Notes under the pieces: model-generated
What the model was told of the DNA's origin: nothing
Database searches by the model: none
What the model saw: only the letters and a program-made list of their open reading frames with translations
Program-made: the position numbers and the translations under genes
From: Caproicibacter sp046707225
GTDB lineage: Bacteria > Bacillota > Clostridia > Oscillospirales > Acutalibacteraceae
Length of the DNA stretch: 64,000 bases
Assembly (NCBI RefSeq): GCF_046707225.1
Contig: NZ_JBJKOP010000026.1
Span: 1-64,000 of the forward strand
Reading direction: 5' to 3'
In this document: positions 34,248-43,242 of the stretch, in pieces
Layout of the letters: every line of letters begins with the position of its first letter
How positions within the stretch are numbered: position 1 is the first letter of the stretch

Positions 34248-35546
34248 TTGAAACGGATTTTTCAGAATGTCAGGATTTCAAAAATACTGACTATACTTCA
34301 ATTTACGTTTTCAGCATTCGGTATCTTTTCCTCTGCGGTGGGAATCTATTCGCTTTCAAAGGTGCTGTCGGGGGAAGATCTGAGCCAGTTGAAACACTTG
34401 GCGGCAGGAATCATTGTGCTTTTGGCGCTGTCCTGCCTGGTTTTTCTTGTTTCAGCCGTGTTTTCCGTTGTCTGGATTTCGAGATCGATTTCAAAACCGA
34501 TTGAAGAAATCGCGGTTGCGACAAAGAGATTCGCCGGGGGAGAGCTGGGGCTGAAGCTCAACTGTGAGCTTAAAAATGAGGTCGGTACCATATCCTCATC
34601 CCTTAACACCGCTTTTGCCCTTTTAAAACAGGACGTGGAAGAGATTTCAGGAACTCTTGACCGGATTGCGGAGGGCGACCTGTCAGTGGAGATTCCACGC
34701 GACTATGTGGGGGATTTTGCCCCGATTACCAGGGCTTTCCGGGAAATTCTGCAAAAGCTGAACCATACGTTTGAAATTATTCAGGAAACGTCGGGCCAGG
34801 TTGACGGCGGCGCCCAGCAAGTATCCGCGGCGGCACAGCAGCTTGCACAGGGAGCGACCGAACAGGCTGCGTCCGTAGAGGAGCTTGCGTCTTCCACACA
34901 GGAGATTTCTTCGAGCATCCAGGAGACGTCGGAGCATATTGGGCAAGTCACATCTTATCTGGAGGAAACGACGCAGGATATTCAGATGAGCAACGATCAG
35001 ATGAAGCAGATGCTTAACGCCATGGATGGAATTAACGCGTCTTCCGATGAAATCCGCAAAATCATCAAAGTGATAGACGGTATTGCATTCCAGACGAATA
35101 TTCTTGCGCTTAATGCCGCCGTGGAAGCGGCACGGGCCGGGGAAGCGGGCAAAGGATTTGCCGTCGTCGCGGATGAAGTCCGGTCGCTTGCCAGCAGATC
35201 CGCCGACGCCGCCAGCCAGACGACCGCTCTGATCGAGGGTTCCATCGCCAAGGTGAGGGATGGAACCGAAATCGCTGGCAGGACGGCAAAAGCGCTGGAG
35301 GAAGTATCCGTCAGAATCGGCAGAGTGAACGAAGCGGTTGAAAAAATAAACAGCGCGTCAACCACACAGGCAAGCGCCGCGGAACAGATCACGCAGGGGA
35401 TTGAGCAGATTTCAAGCGTGATTCAGACGAATTCCGCGTCGGCGGAAGAAAGCGCGGCGGCAAGCGAAGAACTCTCCGAACAGGCAAGCTTGCTGAAAGA
35501 GGAACTGAAACGGTTTCACTTGAAGAAAAAATCAGCCGCCTCCTGA
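34248..35546 (+). CDS. Methyl-accepting chemotaxis protein with minimal extracellular loop
   Basis: A 432-residue chemoreceptor starting at TTG 34248, with AAGAAGG 8 nt upstream. Two membrane helices (about 12-36 and 46-74) are separated by only about ten residues, so there is no ligand-binding domain outside. HAMP segments follow (ISKPIEEIAVATKRFAGGEL and LDRIAEGDLSVEIP). The signalling domain carries the invariant hairpin tip IDGIAFQTNILALNAAVEAA and EAGKGFAVVADEVR. The last residues (LKKKSAAS) lack the NWETF-type adaptor motif. It likely senses an internal or membrane-associated signal. Confidence 0.92.
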   Translation: MKRIFQNVRISKILTILQFTFSAFGIFSSAVGIYSLSKVLSGEDLSQLKHLAAGIIVLLALSCLVFLVSAVFSVVWISRSISKPIEEIAVATKRFAGGELGLKLNCELKNEVGTISSSLNTAFALLKQDVEEISGTLDRIAEGDLSVEIPRDYVGDFAPITRAFREILQKLNHTFEIIQETSGQVDGGAQQVSAAAQQLAQGATEQAASVEELASSTQEISSSIQETSEHIGQVTSYLEETTQDIQMSNDQMKQMLNAMDGINASSDEIRKIIKVIDGIAFQTNILALNAAVEAARAGEAGKGFAVVADEVRSLASRSADAASQTTALIEGSIAKVRDGTEIAGRTAKALEEVSVRIGRVNEAVEKINSASTTQASAAEQITQGIEQISSVIQTNSASAEESAAASEELSEQASLLKEELKRFHLKKKSAAS

Positions 35547-35571
35547 CGGCTCAGAATAGAATGATCCGGCA

Positions 35572-35610
35572 AAGCGGCCGCCCCGTTCTTTGGGGCGGCC
35601 GCTTTTTTTG
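35572..35610 (+). terminator. Rho-independent terminator of the first chemoreceptor gene
   Basis: A 13-bp stem AAGCGGCCGCCCC (35572-35584) with its complement (35592-35604) and a T-run. The rest of the 35547-35868 gap is AT-rich leader of the following pseudogene, with no clear promoter found. Confidence 0.9.
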
Positions 35611-35868
35611 ACTTGGGAGCTGAGACACATTTGTAACCTCTGGTTGCATGGAATCGAACATATCCCGTCATTATTTTAGAAATAATTTGCGGTTTTGTCG
35701 AATTTAAGATGAAAAATGAAAAATTGCGGTTAGAGAAGTGCAAATTCATGCTTCGGTTACAGAATTATTTAAGTTTCCTTTCCGGAGGAATCGACATGAC
35801 TTGTCGAAAAACATATACTGGGACTCATAAAATTCCAATAAAATATTCCTATAAGAGGCGGAAAGATC

Positions 35869-36457
35869 ATGAAAGGAAACATCCACCGGATTCATTTTAA
35901 CATTGCAGCGAAAATAAAAGCGGATAAATTCAAAAATAAAAAAATTTCCGCCCAGCTGACCGGGTCGTTTCTGGCGGTATCTGCCGTAACGGCGATCGTA
36001 ATGGGCATGGGCATCTACGGAATGACGGTTTTAAAAAGCAAAATGAACGATCTTTCCCAGAACCGAATGGAAAATTTGATTACCGTTTTTCAGGTGATGA
36101 ACAGTGTTTCAAACATCCAGTCGTCGGCGCGTAACGCGATCATCAATTATCAGAACCCTGAACTGCTGAACGCCGACCTGGATACCTTTGCGGAAAACAA
36201 CCAGACTTTTCAGGAAAATCAGAACGCGGTTTTGGCCCGCTCTGCGCAATGGCTCGGGAAACTTCAAAAGTCGCAAAAGGATTACAAAACGTTTGAAAGC
36301 CAGAACAAGCTGCTGTTTGATCCCCGTAGTGCAGACAAATTCCGCCACCACACAGCAAAGCGCTGCCGCAAGCGAGGAGCTTTCCGGTCAGGCCGAATTG
36401 CTGGAAAAGCAGCTGAGCAGGTTCAGGATACGGAACGCCGTTTCTGAGCAAGTTTAA
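35869..36457 (+). pseudogene. Chemoreceptor gene with large internal deletion and frameshift
   Basis: From ATG 35869 the frame encodes a basic N-terminus, a membrane helix (SFLAVSAVTAIVMGMGIYGMTVL) and the start of a four-helix-bundle MCP sensor domain up to LLFDP near 36330. From there homology jumps to the extreme C-terminus of an MCP (VVQTNSATTQQSAAASEELSGQAELL), but in another frame, ending at 36457. The original frame runs out at 36447. The rest of the sensor, the second helix, HAMP and nearly all of the signalling domain are missing. A terminator follows, so the 3' end of the old gene is intact. Confidence 0.85.
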
Positions 36458-36483
36458 TTGCACCATATAAGGGATGATAAAAA

Positions 36484-36511
36484 GCCTGATTCAGCATCAG
36501 GCATTTTTTAT
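36484..36511 (+). terminator. Terminator after the chemoreceptor pseudogene
   Basis: GCCTGAT (36484-36490) pairs with ATCAGGC (36496-36502) around a 5-nt loop, followed by ATTTTTTATT. Confidence 0.8.
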
Positions 36512-36561
36512 TAATCTGTGACAGCATTCGACCAAACATCCAATGATTAACAGAAAAATTC

Positions 36562-36590
36562 TTGACAAGTCCACCGTTGCATCCTATACT
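36562..36590 (+). promoter_or_regulatory. Sigma-A promoter of the second chemoreceptor gene
   Basis: TTGACA (36562-36567), a 17-nt spacer and TATACT (36585-36590). It lies about 96 nt before the ATG. Confidence 0.8.
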
Positions 36591-36686
36591 TGATTTATCC
36601 GGTTAGAAAAGTGATTTAAAATAGAATTTAATAAACAATTACTAAAAAATCTATTTTATTTTATAAAAAGGAATGGAGAAAGGGAC

Positions 36687-37952
36687 ATGAAAAAAATCAG
36701 CCTGAGAATCAAGAACATGAAAATCTCTCACAAATTAATAGGCGGCTTTTCCATTGTGAATCTTATCATGGCGATCATTTCATTCTGCGCACTCTATGGA
36801 CTGGACCATATGAAAGACGCGAAGACCTGTTTCGTTATCGTCCTCATACTGGAATTAGTTGGATTGTGCCTTTCTGCGTATCTGTGTTATAAACTTTCGG
36901 ACGGTCTTGCAAAGCCGATTGGAGAACTGGAGAACTGCGCAAGGCAGTTTGCGGAGGGTGACCTGAAAGTCGCCGTCGATTATGACGCAAATAATGAAAT
37001 CGGCAGGTTGGCAGAGTCACTGAAACTCGCGTTCAACCGGCTGGACCATGTTGTATCAGAAATTTCCACCGTCCTGCTTGGGATGGCTGACGGAAAATGC
37101 GATTTTGAGCCGGTCAGGCATTTCCGAGGGGATTTTAAGCCGATTTCAGATTCGATGAATATTATCCTGGATAATATGAACCGGATTTTCGGAAATGTCA
37201 AAATCTCTGCGGAGCAGGTCAACAACGGGGCAAAACAGATCGCGGACGGTTCCCAGTCGCTTGCGCAGGGTGCGACCGAACAGGCCAGCTCCATTGAGGA
37301 GCTCTCGGCGTCAATTACGGATGTTTCCGACAAAATCCGCCAGAATACTTCTCAGATCAGCAGTATGGCGGGCTCAATGAACCAAACCGCACAGGAAGTG
37401 AAGGAAAGCAACGGCAGAATGAAGCAGATGCTGTCGGCAATGAACGAAATCAGCAATTCTTCCAATGAGATCGGAAAAATCATCAAAGTGATCGATAATA
37501 TTGCATTCCAGACCAATATCCTCGCGCTGAACGCGGCGGTCGAGGCCGCAAGGGCTGGCGAAGCGGGCAAGGGCTTTGCCGTTGTCGCGGACGAGGTGCG
37601 TTCGCTGGCCGGAAAATCCGCGGACGCGGCAAAACAGACCAGCGAACTGATCGGCGATTCCATAGAAAAGGTAAAGGAGGGCCGTTCGCTGGCCGACGGT
37701 ACCGCGCATGCGCTTTCCGGCATTGCTGAAAAAGTTCAGGATATCAATGGGATGATTCAAAACATCGAACAGGCCTCCAACGCTCAGGCAACCTCGATCG
37801 GCCAGATTACCCAGGGCGTTTCACAGGTTTCCGCCGTGATTCAGACAAATTCCGCGACGGCGGAGGAAAGCGCGGCCGCCAGCGAAGAGCTTTCCGCGCA
37901 GTCCAAATCGCTGATGGGTGAGGTCGACTGGATCAAACTCAGAGCAAAATAA
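36687..37952 (+). CDS. Methyl-accepting chemotaxis protein, second intact paralog
   Basis: A 421-residue receptor with the same plan as the one at 34248. Helix 1 (IVNLIMAIISFCALYGL) and helix 2 (FVIVLILELVGLCLSAYLCYKL) are separated by about eight residues, so it has essentially no outside domain. HAMP (LAKPIGELENCARQFAEGDL) is followed by a second HAMP-like stretch. The signalling tip is IDNIAFQTNILALNAAVEAARAGEAGKGFAVVADEVR. Its end (GEVDWIKLRAK) differs from the paralog. It feeds the chemotaxis system whose CheY and FliM/FliY targets are encoded later in the window. Confidence 0.92.
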   Translation: MKKISLRIKNMKISHKLIGGFSIVNLIMAIISFCALYGLDHMKDAKTCFVIVLILELVGLCLSAYLCYKLSDGLAKPIGELENCARQFAEGDLKVAVDYDANNEIGRLAESLKLAFNRLDHVVSEISTVLLGMADGKCDFEPVRHFRGDFKPISDSMNIILDNMNRIFGNVKISAEQVNNGAKQIADGSQSLAQGATEQASSIEELSASITDVSDKIRQNTSQISSMAGSMNQTAQEVKESNGRMKQMLSAMNEISNSSNEIGKIIKVIDNIAFQTNILALNAAVEAARAGEAGKGFAVVADEVRSLAGKSADAAKQTSELIGDSIEKVKEGRSLADGTAHALSGIAEKVQDINGMIQNIEQASNAQATSIGQITQGVSQVSAVIQTNSATAEESAAASEELSAQSKSLMGEVDWIKLRAK

Positions 37953-37973
37953 AAATGAAAACAAACAGGAATA

Positions 37974-38002
37974 AGGAGCCCTCACGGGCTCCTTTCATTT
38001 AT
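37974..38002. terminator. Terminator between the chemoreceptor gene and enolase
   Basis: AAGGAGCC (37974-37981) pairs with GGCTCCTT (37987-37994), followed by TTTCATTTATTTTC on the plus strand. It lies between convergent genes and probably serves both directions. Confidence 0.75.
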
Positions 38003-38017
38003 TTTCGGATGTCGGTT

Positions 38018-39295
38018 TTAAAAACAGTTCATGCCGGGGTAGACGGCTCCGACGCCCAGCTGGGACTCAATTCTCAAAAGCCGGTTGTACTTTGCCACGC
38101 GCTCGCTGCGGCTCGGGGCTCCCGTCTTAATCTGACCCGCGTTCATCGCAACGGCCAGGTCGGCGATGGTGGTATCCTCCGTTTCGCCGGATCGATGGGA
38201 GACGACTGCCGTATAGCCTGCGCCGTGAGCCATTTTGATCGCCCGGATCGTCTCGGTCAGGGAACCGATCTGATTGAGTTTAATCAGAATCGAATTGCCG
38301 CAGTTCATGGTAATTCCTTTTTCCAGGCGCTTTGTGTTGGTTACGAACAGATCGTCGCCGATCAGCTGGATGCCGGAACCAAGCGCCTCCGTAATCTTTG
38401 CCCAGCCCTGCCAATCCTCTTCGCCCAGTGGATCCTCAATGGAACGGATCGGATATTTACCGGCGAGGTTTTTCCAGTAAGCGATCAGCTGATCCGTTGT
38501 GTACCGCGTTCCCTGTTTCGGAAGTTTGTAGCCTTCTGTGGAAGCCCACTCGCTGGCGGCGGCGTCCACGGCCAAAACAAAATCCTTTCCGGGCTTGTAT
38601 CCGGCCTTTTCAACCGCCTGCAGAATCAGTTCGATCGCTTCCTCGTCGGTTTCCAGGTTCGGCGCGTAGCCTCCTTCATCGCCGACCGAGGTGGACAGCC
38701 CTTTTGATTTTAAAATTCCCGCGAGCGTATGGAATACCTCCGCGCACCAGCGCAGGCCTTCGCGGAAAGACTGCGCGCCGGCCGGCATAATCAGAAATTC
38801 CTGAATGTCCACGTTGTTTGCGGCGTGCGCGCCGCCGTTTAAAATGTTCATCATCGGTACGGGCAGGGTGTTCGCGCTGATTCCGCCCAGAAAGCGGTAC
38901 AGAGGCAGCCCGAGTGCATTTGCCCCCGCTCTTGCGGCCGCAAGGGATACAGCCAGGATCGCGTTTGCCCCGAGGTTTGACTTGTCCTCTGAACCGTCTG
39001 CCTTGAGAAGCGTACCGTCTATGGCCGCCGTATCGGTGGCATTCAATCCCTGAATGGCGTTGCAAATCGGCCCGTTGATGTTTCCAACTGCTTTCAAAAC
39101 GCCTTTTCCGCCGAAACGGGATTTATCCCCGTCACGAAGCTCCAGCGCCTCATAGGTCCCGGTGGAGGCGCCGCTGGGCACGGCGCCCCGTCCGGTAACG
39201 CCGTTTTCCAGTTCAACCGTGGCTTCCACGGTCGGGTTGCCCCGCGAATCAATTATCTCCAGACCCTGAACAGATTTAATTCTATCATCAGACAT
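38018..39295 (-). CDS. eno: Enolase (2-phosphoglycerate dehydratase)
   Basis: A 425-residue glycolytic enzyme converting 2-phosphoglycerate to phosphoenolpyruvate. Hallmarks in order: N-terminal IIDSRGNPTVEATV, the PSGASTGTYEALELRDGD loop, metal-binding SIEDPLGEEDW, LIKLNQIGSLTET with the catalytic Lys, and SHRSGETEDTTIADLAV near the end. It is full length and cytosolic. AAGAAGG precedes ATG 39295. It is monocistronic, not in a gapA-pgk-tpi-pgm-eno cluster. Confidence 0.97.
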   Translation of the reverse strand: MSDDRIKSVQGLEIIDSRGNPTVEATVELENGVTGRGAVPSGASTGTYEALELRDGDKSRFGGKGVLKAVGNINGPICNAIQGLNATDTAAIDGTLLKADGSEDKSNLGANAILAVSLAAARAGANALGLPLYRFLGGISANTLPVPMMNILNGGAHAANNVDIQEFLIMPAGAQSFREGLRWCAEVFHTLAGILKSKGLSTSVGDEGGYAPNLETDEEAIELILQAVEKAGYKPGKDFVLAVDAAASEWASTEGYKLPKQGTRYTTDQLIAYWKNLAGKYPIRSIEDPLGEEDWQGWAKITEALGSGIQLIGDDLFVTNTKRLEKGITMNCGNSILIKLNQIGSLTETIRAIKMAHGAGYTAVVSHRSGETEDTTIADLAVAMNAGQIKTGAPSRSERVAKYNRLLRIESQLGVGAVYPGMNCF

Positions 39296-39347
39296 GCTTG
39301 AACCTTCTTTCCATTGCCAAAAGTTAGCAGAAACTTACTCTATCCAT

Positions 39348-39376
39348 AACATAGCATACCTAGTATGTGAAGTCAA
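39348..39376 (-). promoter_or_regulatory. Promoter of eno
   Basis: On the minus strand, TTGACT (complement of 39371-39376), a 17-nt spacer and TATGTT (complement of 39348-39353), about 53 nt before the start codon. Confidence 0.65.
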
Positions 39377-39494
39377 GCATAGTTCTATGAAATTATTTTG
39401 AATAAATGCGGATGCTTCGCAAACCAAAAGGAATCGGCCCGTTATTCTTTCCTTTTGTCATCGCATTTTTAACGGTCTGTTTTATGAAATATGA

Positions 39495-39521
39495 TAAGAC
39501 TTTGCCGGATGGTGCCGATAT
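39495..39521 (+). promoter_or_regulatory. Sigma-D (FliA)-type promoter of the flagellin-linked glycosyltransferase
   Basis: TAAG (39495-39498), a 15-nt spacer and GCCGATAT (39514-39521), a full match to the Bacillus-type -10 and three of four in the -35. The predicted start near 39528 gives a leader of about 37 nt containing GGAGG (39550-39554). A GTGCCG/CGGCAC inverted repeat with TTTTTT (39512-39542) overlaps it, but most of that would not be transcribed from this promoter. Confidence 0.6.
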
Positions 39522-39564
39522 ATATTAGAACGGCACTTTTTTGATTGATCGGAGGAATCCATTT

Positions 39565-41802
39565 ATGAAAGCAAATATAAAAAGAAACCAATCCTCAAAT
39601 GCCTTAAAAACTACTTTGTCTGCGGGAGGCGGCCCATACCACGGGCACCCGATCCGGCTGAGCATCGGGATGATCGTAAAAAATGAGGAGAAAACGCTGG
39701 ACCGCTGCCTGAGCTCTTTAAAGCCGCTGATGGAGGCGGTCGAAAGCGAACTGATCATCACCGACACCGGCAGCACGGACTCAACGGTGGAAATCGCGAA
39801 AAAATACACCGACCACATCATCCATTTCGAGTGGTGCGACGACTTTTCCGCCGCCCGCAACACTGGCTTGAAAGAGGCGCGCGGGGAATGGTTCATGTTC
39901 CTCGACGGCGACGAGTGGTTTGAAAACACGGATGAGCTGATTGAATTTTTTACAAGCGGGGAATGCGACAAATACGGGTCGGTGTCGTATATTATTAGGA
40001 ATTACTTCAATCTGTCAGGTAATAGTTATCGAGACTTTAACGCAATGCGCGTACTGCGAGACTATCCTGGCGTGTGTTTTTCTGGAATTGTACACGAAAC
40101 GATACCATTCATGCAGCCGATAAAATTTGTTCAGGATTATGCTCACCATTACGGGTACGCTTTTCAAAACATAAAAGAAAAAATGAAAAAATCAAAACGA
40201 AACATGGATTTGCTTTTAAAAACTGTAAACGATAATCCAGATGATTACCGGGCTTACAGAGAATTAGCCAACGAGTATTTTGGTACCGGTGAAATGGATT
40301 TGGTAGAAGAATGCTGCAAATTTGGACTTGAAGCGGAAAAAAAGAATCCCAATCGAGCATCAAAAATTTTCCTGAATCGTAGTTTAGTGAGAGCCAAATA
40401 TTTTGAGAAGAGATATGGAGACGTTTTGGAAGTGGTAGATGCCTTTTTTTGCCACGAATCCCATCATATAGAAATTCCATGGCTGGATTTTTATTATATG
40501 GCGCAAGCTTCGGCATATGTAAAAACAGATTATGAACATGCCGTGTTTTACGGAAATGCTTATCTGGACGTTTGGGAAAAATATCAGTCGGGTCAGCTTG
40601 ACAAAACAATGCTTTTATACGAAGAGCTCTTTTTTGTCAGTCCGATTTATAAGGCCAATGTACTTCATTTGTTGGCACAGACGTATCTTTTTATGAATGA
40701 TGTAAAGTCGGCGGAGTCGGTCATTGACCAGCTGGATTTTCAGCTTCAAGAGTCTTTCAGTCCCATGCTGCGTTTAGTATCTCAGCTATGTGAGAAGATC
40801 AACGATTGGGGGAAATTAGTTGATATCTATCAAAAAATAGCTGCTTCACAAATTCCTAACAGAACAGCTCTGCTCACAAATATCGAATCAGTTCTGCTGC
40901 TGGATGAGACCGATTCGGCTGCAGCGGCAGCGGCTCTCGCTTCCATTCCGTGGGATAGGGACGCGTATGTTCGCCTTTGCCGGCTGCGGTCAGCGGAACA
41001 AAGAGATGACAGAACAGCAGTCCTGATAGAATTGAATTGGTTCTTTCAGTGGGATGGAGAATGGAACACGATATTTTCCGATGTAATTTATTATGCGATG
41101 AAGGAAACTGTTAATCTGATGCCGCTGATTTCAAAAATTGACATGGATGATTTGAAATTTTATGCCGCAAAAATGAATCAAGTGCATTCCGATTTTCTTG
41201 AAATCATTCATAAATATTTCAACTCCTACTCCTTTGACAGTACACAGGGCGTTTACTGGGAAATTGTGTTCAGGGAAAAAATATTGCTGTCAAAAGACAA
41301 TCCTTTTGAAACAGAGAGCGAAGAAATCGAAGTTTTTAAAGAATACGCCAGGCAGAGCGCAAAGTATGTACGGGCTTTGTACCGTCCGGAATTGCTTTTG
41401 TCGGACCGTATCGCCGTGCTGCCGCGAGCGCACCGTTTCGGTTATTACATGGGACTAGCGCTTTCCGCACGGGATAAAGATGACGATCAGACCTATCTTG
41501 CCAATCTGCGATTGGCGTTGGACTGCTATCCGGTCATGAAATGGCAGATTTCTCTTTTGCTGGAACAATTTGAAAAAGAAGAAAAGCTTCGCATGGAAAA
41601 GGCAGAAGAATTCAATGTTCTGGCGGCACAGGTTAAGAAAAACATTCAAGACTTGATTTCGCAGGGAAATCTTAAGGAGGCGGGCCGTTACACAGTTCAG
41701 TTGGCCGCGCTTTTGCCGAACGACCCCGATGTCGTCAAGTTCCGGACCATCACTCACACGGAACCGGATATGAACGAACTGGCCGCGCGTTTGCCGCAGT
41801 AA
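39565..41802 (+). CDS. Family 2 glycosyltransferase with helical repeat C-terminal region, probably flagellin-modifying
   Basis: A 745-residue protein. The start ATG 39565 is set by GGAGG at 39550-39554. The GT-A domain begins near residue 32 (IRLSIGMIVKNEEKTLDRCLSSL), with ELIITDTGSTDSTVEIA and the DxD-type LDGDEWF. After about residue 215 come TPR-like helical repeats (DYRAYRELANEYFGTGEMDLVEEC). Adjacent to flagellin, with a sigma-D-type promoter, it most likely glycosylates flagellin in the cytoplasm; sugar unknown. The DNA from about 39980 to 40900 is distinctly more AT-rich and uses AT-ending codons, unlike the ends of the gene, suggesting segmental transfer. Confidence 0.85.
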   Translation: MKANIKRNQSSNALKTTLSAGGGPYHGHPIRLSIGMIVKNEEKTLDRCLSSLKPLMEAVESELIITDTGSTDSTVEIAKKYTDHIIHFEWCDDFSAARNTGLKEARGEWFMFLDGDEWFENTDELIEFFTSGECDKYGSVSYIIRNYFNLSGNSYRDFNAMRVLRDYPGVCFSGIVHETIPFMQPIKFVQDYAHHYGYAFQNIKEKMKKSKRNMDLLLKTVNDNPDDYRAYRELANEYFGTGEMDLVEECCKFGLEAEKKNPNRASKIFLNRSLVRAKYFEKRYGDVLEVVDAFFCHESHHIEIPWLDFYYMAQASAYVKTDYEHAVFYGNAYLDVWEKYQSGQLDKTMLLYEELFFVSPIYKANVLHLLAQTYLFMNDVKSAESVIDQLDFQLQESFSPMLRLVSQLCEKINDWGKLVDIYQKIAASQIPNRTALLTNIESVLLLDETDSAAAAAALASIPWDRDAYVRLCRLRSAEQRDDRTAVLIELNWFFQWDGEWNTIFSDVIYYAMKETVNLMPLISKIDMDDLKFYAAKMNQVHSDFLEIIHKYFNSYSFDSTQGVYWEIVFREKILLSKDNPFETESEEIEVFKEYARQSAKYVRALYRPELLLSDRIAVLPRAHRFGYYMGLALSARDKDDDQTYLANLRLALDCYPVMKWQISLLLEQFEKEEKLRMEKAEEFNVLAAQVKKNIQDLISQGNLKEAGRYTVQLAALLPNDPDVVKFRTITHTEPDMNELAARLPQ

Positions 41803-41946
41803 CAGTCTGAGCCTGCGTGTGTTCATTGGTGTCATACTAGGAAAATTTAAGGTTTTCGGCGGGACGGCTGTTGGCGGCTCCCGCCAATTTTCTTATTATT
41901 GCGCCGGGCAGGAAAGAGGATGCCGAGTAGAGGGAAAAGCCACAGA

Positions 41947-41982
41947 TAAAAAAACAGGGCTTCCGGGTTTTCCGGAAGCCCT
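41947..41982 (-). terminator. Rho-independent terminator of the flagellin gene
   Basis: An 11-bp stem AGGGCTTCCGG (41956-41966) with its complement (41972-41982). On the minus strand it is followed by TGTTTTTTTATC. Confidence 0.85.
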
Positions 41983-42014
41983 ATTCACTATTCTTTGTGG
42001 GTCAAAAACCGAAA

Positions 42015-43190
42015 TTAGCCTTTCAGCAGGGACAGAACGCTCTGCGGCTGGCCATTGGCCTGTGCCAGCATGGAGGTAGCGGCCTGCTCCAGAATCTGGT
42101 TCTTGGTCAGGTCGACCATCTCGGAGGACATGTCCACGTCGCGGATCGTGCTTTCCGCGCTGGTCAGGTTCTCGCTCATGGTGGAGAGGTTGTTGGTGGT
42201 GTGTTCCAGACGGTTCTGCAGAGCGCCGAGTTTGGAGCGTGAAGCGGAAACCGTGTTAATCGCGTTCTTAATGGTGTCAATCGCAGCTTTTGCATCGTCC
42301 TGAGTGGCAATGGAAACGTTTTGAATGGCAAGGCCTTTGGAACTCATATCGCCGAGCGTAAGCGAAACGCGCTGATCTGTCTTGTTGTCGGAACCGATCT
42401 GCAGGGACAGGACATTACTGGCAGAAACTTTAGCATTGCCGGTAGCTGATGCGGTAGCATAGTCCGTATTGGTATTCACCGTAATGGTCAAACCGTCGTA
42501 TTTAGCTTTCGTTGCAGCCGTAGCGGTGTCGTCGTCAATCTTCGCCTTAATGGTGTAGGAACCCGCTACATTATCGGTTGTCGCCACAGTTGTAAACGAG
42601 AGGCCGGTGATGGGATTTCCTCCCTCGGCGGCTGTTACAGTCATAACGTGCGAACCGTCATCAGAAACGGTCAATATATCATCTTTAGCCAGATTACCTC
42701 CCTCGAATGCGACAGAGGCAAGGCCGGCAATGTTAGTTTTGGCGTCGCTGTCATCCAAGGTGTAGCCGAGCGAACCATCCAGCAGGTTGATGCCGTTGAA
42801 GTTTGTGGAGGTGGAAATTCGGTCGATTTCGGACTTCAGGGCATCCACTTCCATGTTCAGGTTGGCGCGGTCCGTTTCGTTTTTATAGGTGCCGTTCGAG
42901 GACTCAACCGCCAGCGTGTTCATCCTCTGCAGGATGGATTCGGTTTCGTTCAGGCCGCCTTCGGCAGTCTGTACCAGCGAAATGCCGTTCTGCGCGTTGT
43001 CTTCCGCCTGGTTCAGGCCGTTGATCTGGGCGCGCATTTTTTCGGAAACCGCAAGGCCCGCGGCGTCGTCGGCGGCGCTGTTGATGCGGTAGCCGGAAGA
43101 CAGCTTCTGCAGGTTTTTGCTGATGGCGTTATCGTTTGCCTTCAAGCGGTTGGAAGCGTTTAAAGCGGAAATGTTGTGATTAATACGCAT
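42015..43190 (-). CDS. Flagellin
   Basis: The 391-residue filament subunit. The conserved N-terminal D0/D1 (MRINHNISALNASNRL, LSSGYRINSAADDAAGLAVSEKMRAQI, residues 1-140) and C-terminal D1/D0 (IRDVDMSSEMVDLTKNQILEQAATSMLAQANGQPQSVLSLL) flank a variable middle of about 150 residues rich in Thr and Ser. Those residues are possible glycosylation sites for the neighbouring transferase. It is exported by the flagellar type III system with FliW/CsrA control. It has its own sigma-D-type promoter and a leader of about 165 nt with CsrA-site hairpins. GGAGG lies before ATG 43190. Confidence 0.97.
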   Translation of the reverse strand: MRINHNISALNASNRLKANDNAISKNLQKLSSGYRINSAADDAAGLAVSEKMRAQINGLNQAEDNAQNGISLVQTAEGGLNETESILQRMNTLAVESSNGTYKNETDRANLNMEVDALKSEIDRISTSTNFNGINLLDGSLGYTLDDSDAKTNIAGLASVAFEGGNLAKDDILTVSDDGSHVMTVTAAEGGNPITGLSFTTVATTDNVAGSYTIKAKIDDDTATAATKAKYDGLTITVNTNTDYATASATGNAKVSASNVLSLQIGSDNKTDQRVSLTLGDMSSKGLAIQNVSIATQDDAKAAIDTIKNAINTVSASRSKLGALQNRLEHTTNNLSTMSENLTSAESTIRDVDMSSEMVDLTKNQILEQAATSMLAQANGQPQSVLSLLKG

Positions 43191-43196
43191 AATTAT

Positions 43197-43209
43197 ATTC
43201 CTCCTGAAT
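43197..43209 (-). promoter_or_regulatory. Flagellin ribosome binding site in a small palindrome (likely CsrA site 2)
   Basis: On the minus strand ATTC-AGGAG-GAAT places the Shine-Dalgarno core in the loop of a short palindrome, a typical GGA-in-loop CsrA target overlapping the ribosome binding site. Confidence 0.5.
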
Positions 43210-43242
43210 TTGTTTCCGCGCGGCGCAGCCGCCGTTCGCGGG

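Noticed and set aside
35796..35903. Short ORF with GGAGG before ATG 35796
   Set aside because: It overlaps the start of the chemoreceptor pseudogene in another frame, is basic and low in information, and is probably chance.
39512..39542. Attenuator hairpin (GTGCCG/CGGCAC plus TTTTTT) before the glycosyltransferase
   Set aside because: It overlaps the sigma-D -10 and the predicted start point, so most of the stem would not be in the transcript. It could only act on readthrough from upstream.
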